Below are positions 58,660 through 64,000 of a stretch of 64,000 nucleotides of DNA, one piece after another; the stretch's first letter is position 1; every line of letters begins with the position of its first letter. The stretch spans positions 253,972 through 317,971 of the forward strand of contig NZ_LMJA01000028.1 of assembly GCF_001428895.1 (NCBI RefSeq), written 5' to 3'. The DNA is from Mycobacterium sp. Root265. GTDB taxonomy: Bacteria; Actinomycetota; Actinomycetes; Mycobacteriales; Mycobacteriaceae. The position numbers and the translations under genes are program-made. The notes under the pieces are model-generated. The model did not search any database, was not told the DNA's origin, and worked only from the letters and a program-made list of their open reading frames with translations.

Positions 58660-58765
58660 AGATCTTCTCGCTTTCGTGCGCGGTCTCAGGCGACAACGGT
58701 CTCCGGCGACGGGTCATTCCACGCTCGCGTCGGGGCCAACACCAGTCTGCGCCGCTGGGCTGCGG

Positions 58766-59146
58766 TTACAAGGGATCCGCGCACCCTGATTCCGGCTGCA
58801 CGGCGGCGATCACGCCGTCGAGCACCGCCCGGGACCCGGTGAGTTCACGGATGGCGCGGTCGAGCCGTTCGCGTTCGGAGGTCAGCTCGTCGACCAGCCG
58901 GCCGGTGGCGTGCGGGGCGGGCCCGCCGTCGTGATCGCGCATACACGGCAGCAGCCCGACGATGGTCCGGCTGGGCAGCCCGGCGGCGAACAGTTCCTGG
59001 ATGTGGATCACGCGGTCGACCGCCTGCTCGGCGTAATCACGCTGCCCGCCGGGAGTACGCGACGACACCAGCAGACCCTGCTGCTCGTAGTACCGCAGTG
59101 AGCGTTCGCTCACTCCGGTGCGCTGTGCCAGTTCACCGATGCGCAT
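58766..59146 (-). CDS. MerR-family regulator
   Basis: A 126-residue regulator. MRIGELAQRTGVSERSLRYY and EQQGLLVSSRTPGGQRDYAE form the MerR winged helix; a dimerising coiled coil follows (LVDELTSERERLDRAIRELT). Three Cys (LPCMRDHD, GCADPL) could bind metal but there is no defined pattern. It is divergent from the deacetylase-family gene, whose promoter has MerR spacing. Start ATG 59146 is six bases after TATAAC. Confidence 0.92.
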   Translation of the reverse strand: MRIGELAQRTGVSERSLRYYEQQGLLVSSRTPGGQRDYAEQAVDRVIHIQELFAAGLPSRTIVGLLPCMRDHDGGPAPHATGRLVDELTSERERLDRAIRELTGSRAVLDGVIAAVQPESGCADPL

Positions 59147-59152
59147 CAGCCC

Positions 59153-59200
59153 GTTATACCGCAGGAGCTTGACCCTGACATCGGTGTCAGCTCCTACCGT
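59153..59200. promoter_or_regulatory. MerR-type divergent promoter and operator
   Basis: To the right, TTGACC (59169-59174), a 20-base spacer and TACCGT (59195-59200), with CTGACA-TCGG-TGTCAG (59175-59190) inside the spacer. The long spacer with a central dyad is what MerR activators need. The -10 ends five bases before ATG 59206. To the left, TATAAC (59158-59153) serves merR. Confidence 0.75.
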
Positions 59201-59205
59201 GCGGC

Positions 59206-60072
59206 ATGACCTCGCAACCCAACCCCCCGTTCCACTACAGCCCGATCACCGAACGGCCCCCGCTGAGCTGGCCCGGCGGCGCCCGGGTCGCCGTGTACAT
59301 CGGCCTCAACGTCGAACACTTCCTGCCGGACCGGCCCTCGACCAGCATCTGGCCCGGCACCGCCGACCTGCAGCCCGACGCGCTGAATTACGGGTGGCGT
59401 GACTACGGAGCCCGGGTCGGTATCTGGCGGACCATCGAGAGCCTCGACCGGCACGGTGTGCGGCCCAGCGTGCTGCTCAATTCCGCAGTCATCGAACACC
59501 ATCCGCAGATCATCGCCGCCGGACGGGAACGTGACTGGGTGTGGTTGGCGCATGGTCGGACCAACTCGATCCTGCACAACGGGTTCGGTGTCGACGAAGA
59601 ACGCCGGCTGCTCACCGAGATCACCGCCGCCATCGCCGAGGCCACCGGCCGCAGACCGCTGGGCTGGATGGGCCCTGGCCTCACCGAGACCCATCACACC
59701 CCGGAGTTGTTGGCCAACCTCGGCTATCGGTACGTGCTCGACTGGACCAATGACGACCAGCCCTACCCGCTGACCGAATACGGGATGCTCAGCGTCCCGT
59801 ATTCGGTGGAGCTCAACGACCTGCTGCTGTTCGGAAAGGGCTTCACCGGTCCGGAATTCGTGCAGATCGTCATCGACCAGTACGAACAACTGTCCGCGGA
59901 TGCCGCGAACGGGTCGGGGCGGGTACTGGCCTTGGCGCTGCATCCGTTCGTCATCGGGCAGGCCTTCCGGCACAAGTATTTCGATCAGGTGCTTGCCTAT
60001 CTGGCATCGCGGCCCGATGTCTGGCTGACAACCAGCGATGACATCGCTGCCGCGTTCTTGGGTACTGTGTGA
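59206..60072 (+). CDS. Polysaccharide-deacetylase-family hydrolase (PuuE/allantoinase-like)
   Basis: A 288-residue NodB-type protein. RVAVYIGLNVEHFLPDRPST is the N-terminal strand where the metal Asp is often replaced, as in the PuuE-like group; VLLNSAVIEHHPQIIAAGRE contains metal-type His, and ALALHPFVIGQAFRHKYFDQ the final His. PuuE-like members open cyclic amides or remove formyl/acetyl groups from small molecules. The substrate is unknown. Its stop is followed at once by the ZTP riboswitch of folD. Confidence 0.85.
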   Translation: MTSQPNPPFHYSPITERPPLSWPGGARVAVYIGLNVEHFLPDRPSTSIWPGTADLQPDALNYGWRDYGARVGIWRTIESLDRHGVRPSVLLNSAVIEHHPQIIAAGRERDWVWLAHGRTNSILHNGFGVDEERRLLTEITAAIAEATGRRPLGWMGPGLTETHHTPELLANLGYRYVLDWTNDDQPYPLTEYGMLSVPYSVELNDLLLFGKGFTGPEFVQIVIDQYEQLSADAANGSGRVLALALHPFVIGQAFRHKYFDQVLAYLASRPDVWLTTSDDIAAAFLGTV

Positions 60073-60073
60073 A

Positions 60074-60139
60074 TCGCGACTGGCGAAGGTGGGACACCAC
60101 CAGGAAGCACACGTCTCGGAAGCATCGACCGCCTGGGTG
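60074..60139 (+). promoter_or_regulatory. ZTP (pfl) riboswitch
   Basis: CGCGACTGGCG (60075-60085), GGTGGGACACCACCAGG (60088-60104) with GTGG-CCAC pairing, and CCGCCTGGG (60129-60137) match the pfl RNA core in order and spacing. It is placed before folD, a known target of this class, which senses ZTP/ZMP when 10-formyl-THF is low. Confidence 0.88.
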
Positions 60140-60160
60140 CTCCTCATCTGCGAGGAGCAC
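60137..60160 (+). promoter_or_regulatory. Expression-platform hairpin hiding the folD ribosome site
   Basis: GTGCTCCTC-ATCTGC-GAGGAGCAC is a perfect nine-pair stem. The 3' arm contains GAGGAG, eight bases before TTG 60166. The 5' arm overlaps the riboswitch end at 60137, so ligand binding should free the ribosome site. Confidence 0.8.
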
Positions 60161-60165
60161 GCACC

Positions 60166-61020
60166 TTGACTGCGAACATCATCGACGGCGTACGCGTCGC
60201 CAACGACATCCTGGCCGACACCCGCCGAAAGGCCGTGGAGTTCGAACACGCCGCAGGCCGAAAGGCCTGTCTGGCAACGGTGCTGGTCGGCGATGACCCG
60301 GCGTCGCACACCTACGTGCGGATGAAGATCAACCGCTGCCGCACCACCGGCCTGTATTCCCGCAGTCACCATGTCGACGCCACGGCGAGCACCGCCGACG
60401 TCGTCGCGTTGGTCGAACACCTTTCGGCGGACGACACCGTCGATGGCATCCTCGTCCAGCACCCGATGCCCGCCCAGATCGATGAACGCGCGGTGTTCGA
60501 GGCGATCGCACCCGGCAAGGACGTCGACGGGGTCACCACGGCGTCCTTCGCGGCCATGGCCCTGGGCGGACACGGATTCCGGTCGTGCACCCCGGCCGGC
60601 ATCATGCACCTCCTCCACGCGTACGGTGTCGATCCGACCGGGCAGCACGCCGTTGTCGTGGGCCGCAGCCCCATCCTGGGCAAGCCCGTCGGAATGCTGT
60701 TGCTGGCCCACAACGCCACCGTCACCTACTGCCATTCGCGCACTGTGGACCTGCCCGGTGTCATCGCCCGCGCCGACATCGTGATCGCGGCGGTCGGGAA
60801 GCCCGAGCTCATCAGGGGTGACTGGATCGCACCCGGGGCGGTGGTCATCGACGCCGGGTACAACCCGGGCAATGTCGGTGACGTCGAGTACGCGGCGGCC
60901 GCCGAGCGCGCCGGGCTGATCACACCGGTGCCCGGCGGCGTCGGCCCGACCACCATCGCCGTCCTCCTGGAGCAGACCGTCGCGGCTGCCCTCAGCTCGC
61001 CGCGGCCGGCGACGGGGTGA
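60166..61020 (+). CDS. folD: Methylene-THF dehydrogenase/cyclohydrolase
   Basis: A 284-residue bifunctional enzyme from TTG 60166. The catalytic Lys is in TYVRMKINRC, with the substrate motifs QHPMP, PGKDVDGVTT and CTPAGIMHLL; GRSPILGKPVGMLLLAHNAT is the NADP site and TPVPGGVGPTTIAVLLEQ the C-terminal signature. All key residues are present. Mycobacteria have a housekeeping folD elsewhere (Rv3356c), so this is an accessory copy controlled by a ZTP riboswitch. It ends 29 bases inside the convergent monooxygenase gene. Confidence 0.95.
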   Translation: MTANIIDGVRVANDILADTRRKAVEFEHAAGRKACLATVLVGDDPASHTYVRMKINRCRTTGLYSRSHHVDATASTADVVALVEHLSADDTVDGILVQHPMPAQIDERAVFEAIAPGKDVDGVTTASFAAMALGGHGFRSCTPAGIMHLLHAYGVDPTGQHAVVVGRSPILGKPVGMLLLAHNATVTYCHSRTVDLPGVIARADIVIAAVGKPELIRGDWIAPGAVVIDAGYNPGNVGDVEYAAAAERAGLITPVPGGVGPTTIAVLLEQTVAAALSSPRPATG

Positions 61021-62383
61021 ACCTGCCTCGCCAGTACCGGGCCGGGTGTCGGTCCGGCAGCGCAGCGCCCGCCCCGAAGATCTTGTCGCGCAGCGTTCCC
61101 GGCGCGTACTCGGTCTGGGCCAGTCCGCGGCGCCGCAGTTCGGGCAGCACGTGATCGATGAACTCCTCGAAGCTGCCCGGAGTGGTGATGTAGCGGATGT
61201 TGACCCCGTCGACCCCGGCGTCCTGCCACCGCTCGAGCGCATCGGCGATCTGTTCTGGCGTGCCGACGATGCGGGTGGACTCCTGTTGCTGGCGGATCAG
61301 ATCGGCGATCGTCGGGTTGGTGCCCGGGGGAGCGGCGGCGATGAGCGCCTCGATGGTGCTGCGGGTGCCCTGCACCCCGGCGGCCAGATCGCCGATGGGG
61401 GTGTGGTGATCCAGCCCGCCCAGGTCGATCCCGATACCGCCGCTGCGATGCGCGATCAGGCCGTCCACACTCAGGTACTCGTCGAGTTCGGCGGCGCGCG
61501 CCCTGGCTTCGGCTTCGGTGGACCCGACGACGAAGGACAGGCCCTGCAGGAACTTGATGTCCCCGCGGCGGCGGCCGGCGGCCACCGCCCGGTCGCGGGT
61601 GTCGTCGATCACCACCTTGGCGCCCTTGGGCGACGCCGAGTTGAGGAACACGCCCTCGGCGTGCCGTGCAGCGAATGCCCGCCCGGCCGTTGACGTTCCG
61701 GCCTGGAAGATCACCGGGGTGCGCTGCGGCGACGGGAAGCTCAGATGCGGGCCCTCCACGTTGTAGCGGGGACCGGCATGGTGGATCTTGTGCACCTTGT
61801 CGGGGTCGGCGTGGATACCGCGTTCCCGGTCCCGCAACAGGGCGCCGTCATCCCAGGAACCCTCCCACAGCTTGTACACCACCTCGGTGTACTCCTCGGC
61901 CCATTCGTAGCGCTTGTCGTGTTCCTCGCGCTCGGCGAGCCCGAAGTTGCGGGCCGAGTTCTTCAGCGCGCTCGTGACCACATTCCAGCCGATCCGCCCG
62001 CGGGAGGCGTGATCGAGAGTGGAGATCTTGCGCGCGAACGAGAACGGATGATCCTGCAGCACCGAACTGGTGATCACCAGGCCCAGATGCTCGGTGGACA
62101 GCGCCAGCGCCGATACGATCGCCGACGGATCATGGTTGGGAATCTGCAGGCCTTCCCGCAAATACGTCTCCCAGCCGCCGCGGTAATCGTCGTAGACGCC
62201 CACCACATCGGCGAAGAACACCGAGTCGAACTTGCCGCGCTCGAGCAACTTCACCAGATCCACCCACACCTGCAGTTGATCGAATTCCCCGCTGCGGGTT
62301 TCGGGACTGCGCCACAAGCCGTAGGACACGTGGGTGGCGGTGTTCATGGTGAACGCGTTGAGGATCAGGCGGGGACGGGCCAT
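60992..62383 (-). CDS. Luciferase-like FMN monooxygenase, NtaA/SnaA/DszA type
   Basis: A 463-residue protein. LILNAFTMNTATHVSYGLWR, then LDHASRGRIGWNVVTSALKN and FQAGTSTAGRAFAARHAEGV match the NtaA/SnaA/DszA branch (family length about 450). It uses FMNH2 to oxidise a C-N or C-S compound. The ATG overlaps the SDR stop by one base (TGATG). A longer frame to 62716 is antisense to nothing and overlaps the SDR gene, so it is rejected. Confidence 0.92.
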   Translation of the reverse strand: MARPRLILNAFTMNTATHVSYGLWRSPETRSGEFDQLQVWVDLVKLLERGKFDSVFFADVVGVYDDYRGGWETYLREGLQIPNHDPSAIVSALALSTEHLGLVITSSVLQDHPFSFARKISTLDHASRGRIGWNVVTSALKNSARNFGLAEREEHDKRYEWAEEYTEVVYKLWEGSWDDGALLRDRERGIHADPDKVHKIHHAGPRYNVEGPHLSFPSPQRTPVIFQAGTSTAGRAFAARHAEGVFLNSASPKGAKVVIDDTRDRAVAAGRRRGDIKFLQGLSFVVGSTEAEARARAAELDEYLSVDGLIAHRSGGIGIDLGGLDHHTPIGDLAAGVQGTRSTIEALIAAAPPGTNPTIADLIRQQQESTRIVGTPEQIADALERWQDAGVDGVNIRYITTPGSFEEFIDHVLPELRRRGLAQTEYAPGTLRDKIFGAGAALPDRHPARYWRGRFTPSPAAAS

Positions 62384-63132
62384 CAGTAGTTCACCGTCCC
62401 CAGTAGGCCGCCACCGGCCGCGACGGCGTCCCCGGTGATGGCGACGCTGCGCGGCGAGGCGAGGAACGCGATGACATCGGCGACCTCGGCGGCATCGACC
62501 ACCCGGCCGATGGCGTTGTTCGCGCTCTCCTTCGTCGGGTTCTTGGTCTCGGTTCGGGTCTGGCCGGGATGCACGACGGTGACGTTCACCCCGTGCGGTC
62601 CCAGTTCGTCCGCGAGGTTCTTGGTGAGCGCGGCCACGCTGACATTGCGGATACTGCGCACGATGGAATGCGTCTGCCGGTAACCCAGGCCGCTGACGTT
62701 GATGATCCGTCCCCAACCTTGCTGCACCTGATGCGGTGCCACCGCGCGAGCGGCGCGCAGATAACCCACCACCTTGACGTTCACATCGGCCCAGAAGTCC
62801 TCGTCACTGGTGCCCGCCAGGTCGGGAAAGCCGGCTCCGACAGCCTGATTCGACGCATTGTTGATAAGGATGTCGACACCACCGAGCTCCTCGACTGCCC
62901 GCGCGACGAGCGCCTTGACCGACTCGTCGTCACCGGTGTCGGTCACGACGGGGATGGCGCGGCGGCCGCTGCGCTCGGAGACCTGCGCGGCCGCCTTCTC
63001 CAAGGTGTCCTTGGTGCGCGCGGCCAGCACCACGTCCACGCCCTCGGCCGCCAGCGCGTGCGCCACGGCCAGCCCGATTCCCTTGCTGCCGCCCGTGATG
63101 ATGGCGCGCTTGCCGGTCAGTTGTAGGTCCAT
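62383..63132 (-). CDS. SDR-family protein lacking the catalytic Tyr and Lys
   Basis: A 249-residue short-chain dehydrogenase. The cofactor loop is ITGGSKGIGLAVAHALAAEG, NNASNQ the adenine region, and IINVSGLGYRQTHSIV holds the usual Ser. The expected Y-x-x-x-K reads R-N-V-S-V (SIRNVSVAALTKNLADEL), so both catalytic residues are absent. It might bind cofactor without reducing. It lies between two monooxygenase genes and overlaps each. Confidence 0.9.
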   Translation of the reverse strand: MDLQLTGKRAIITGGSKGIGLAVAHALAAEGVDVVLAARTKDTLEKAAAQVSERSGRRAIPVVTDTGDDESVKALVARAVEELGGVDILINNASNQAVGAGFPDLAGTSDEDFWADVNVKVVGYLRAARAVAPHQVQQGWGRIINVSGLGYRQTHSIVRSIRNVSVAALTKNLADELGPHGVNVTVVHPGQTRTETKNPTKESANNAIGRVVDAAEVADVIAFLASPRSVAITGDAVAAGGGLLGTVNY

Positions 63133-64000
63133 CGGATCTCCTTGTCAACAGATTCTCGTAACAGCGGGAGCAACTGGTCTCCCACCCGGCCGACCTCGCT
63201 CTTGTACGGGGTGTCGGACAGCACGAAATGGCTGACGCCCAGATCGGCGTAACGCTGCAGGGCGTCGGCCACCTCCTGCGCCGACCCGACCAGCCAGGTG
63301 GTGCCCGCGCCGCCACCGCCGTAACGGCCGGGCGTGGTGTAGAGACAGGAGTCCAGCACCTCACCGCGCTCGGCGAGATCGAGCAGCCGTTGTTGTCCCA
63401 CCGCGGGGCCCTGGTTGCGGCCGTGCAGATCGGGTTTGCCGGCGATTTCGGCGATTTTCGCCTCGGCGTCGTGCCACGCCTGCGCTGAGGTGTCCCGCAC
63501 CAGGGTGGTGACGCGCAGACCGTACTCCAGCGGCGGGTGCTCGCGACCCAGTCTGTCGGACAACGACGTGAGGCGGTCGATGCGTTCGGCGACCCCGTCG
63601 AGCGGTTCGCCCCAGAACAGCTGGACATCGGCCTCGCCGGCCGCGACCTGTTCGGCGGCCGCCGAGGCACCACCGAAGTACAGGCGCGGGTGGCGTCCCA
63701 GTTCGGCTCCGAACGTTCGCGGCGCGACGGTCGAATGCTCGACACGGAAGAACTCGCCGGTGACGCTGACATCCTCCTCGTGCCACAGGCGGCGCACGAT
63801 CTGCAGGAACTCCCGGGTGCGGTCATACCGGCGGGACTTGTCGAACTCGCCGTCACCGTAGGCCGCCAGATCATCGGTGCCGCTGACGATGTTGATGAAG
63901 AGCCGGCCGCCGCTGAGCTGATCCAGGGTCGCGGCCGCGCTCGCGAAATGAGCCGGATGCCAGTAGCCGGGCCGCACCGCGACCAGCGGGGTGAACGTCG
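63117..64000 (-). CDS. Luciferase-like, alkanesulfonate-monooxygenase (SsuD) type, 5' end outside window
   Basis: 294 codons to the window edge. VRPGYWHPAHFASAAATLDQ and LSGGRLFINIVSGTDDLAAY are the SsuD-type motif, and LYFGGASAAAEQVAAGEADV and LFWGEPLDGVAERIDRLTSL follow. FMNH2-dependent enzymes of this kind release sulfite from alkanesulfonates or act on similar compounds. The frame is open to the last base, so the N-terminus lies beyond. It overlaps the SDR start by 16 bases. Confidence 0.92.
   Translation of the reverse strand, partial: TFTPLVAVRPGYWHPAHFASAAATLDQLSGGRLFINIVSGTDDLAAYGDGEFDKSRRYDRTREFLQIVRRLWHEEDVSVTGEFFRVEHSTVAPRTFGAELGRHPRLYFGGASAAAEQVAAGEADVQLFWGEPLDGVAERIDRLTSLSDRLGREHPPLEYGLRVTTLVRDTSAQAWHDAEAKIAEIAGKPDLHGRNQGPAVGQQRLLDLAERGEVLDSCLYTTPGRYGGGGAGTTWLVGSAQEVADALQRYADLGVSHFVLSDTPYKSEVGRVGDQLLPLLRESVDKEIRWTYN

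Noticed and set aside
59194-61242. A 682-residue open frame on the minus strand
   Set aside because: It is antisense to the deacetylase-family gene and folD, lacks any recognisable domain and is low in complexity, a usual effect of high GC.

Overview
The window is high-GC actinobacterial DNA, almost certainly from a non-tuberculous, fast-growing type of mycobacterium (Mycolicibacterium/Mycobacterium). Bases 1 to about 28,000 carry, in inverted orientation, the block known in M. tuberculosis as Rv2695 down to Rv2667: Rv2695-like hydrolase, OB-fold protein, DUF3159 protein, ceoC/ceoB, APC permease, RNA methyltransferase, dxs, RNase D-like protein, DUF3000 protein, hemE, hemY, hemQ, msrB, aftC, Rv2672-like lipoprotein, Rv2671-like reductase, zapE, GNAT protein, exported protein and clpC2. 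Codon use, GTG/TTG starts, tight ATGA/GTGA overlaps and many leaderless promoters (a TANNNT hexamer six or seven bases before the start codon) fit the same group.

Layout. 1-9.9 kb: K+ channel regulators, permease, an SOS-boxed DUF222/HNH endonuclease (13E12 type), a TetR gene divergent from a small membrane protein, and nhaA. 9.9-20.2 kb: isoprenoid precursor synthesis (dxs), haem synthesis by the coproporphyrin route (hemE-hemY-hemQ) and a membrane GGDEF-EAL enzyme. 20-28 kb: arabinan synthesis (aftC), folate-type reductase, zapE, and clpC2 behind a promoter covered by two matching palindromes. 28-31 kb: small membrane proteins, two with Gly/Cys-rich tails, then a class I DAHP synthase behind a Tyr-Trp-Arg-Phe leader peptide and a terminator (an attenuator). 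31-41 kb: a MarR-controlled oxidoreductase operon, AEC transporter, methyltransferase, exported esterase, a small gene under an SOS-like box, and tRNA-Gly/Cys/Val plus tRNA-Val(CAC).

41-48 kb: a four-gene BtuFCCD-type ABC importer led by a cobalamin riboswitch, next to an exported superoxide dismutase, and an F420-type oxidoreductase. 48-64 kb is accessory and catabolic: GntR-MFS-NMT1/THI5-like protein, a GntR/VOC pair that share one symmetric promoter, ferredoxin, sulfotransferase, TetR-DUF1214, then four luciferase-like monooxygenases, a MerR regulator, a polysaccharide-deacetylase-family hydrolase, an SDR without its catalytic Tyr/Lys, and an accessory folD under a ZTP riboswitch.

The most notable regulatory features are the aromatic leader attenuator at 30,005-30,168, the ZTP riboswitch with a hairpin that buries the folD ribosome site, the cobalamin riboswitch, the clpC2 double operator, the symmetric bidirectional promoter at 52,348-52,359, and two LexA-type boxes. 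No insertion sequence, integrase, CRISPR array or rRNA gene was found.
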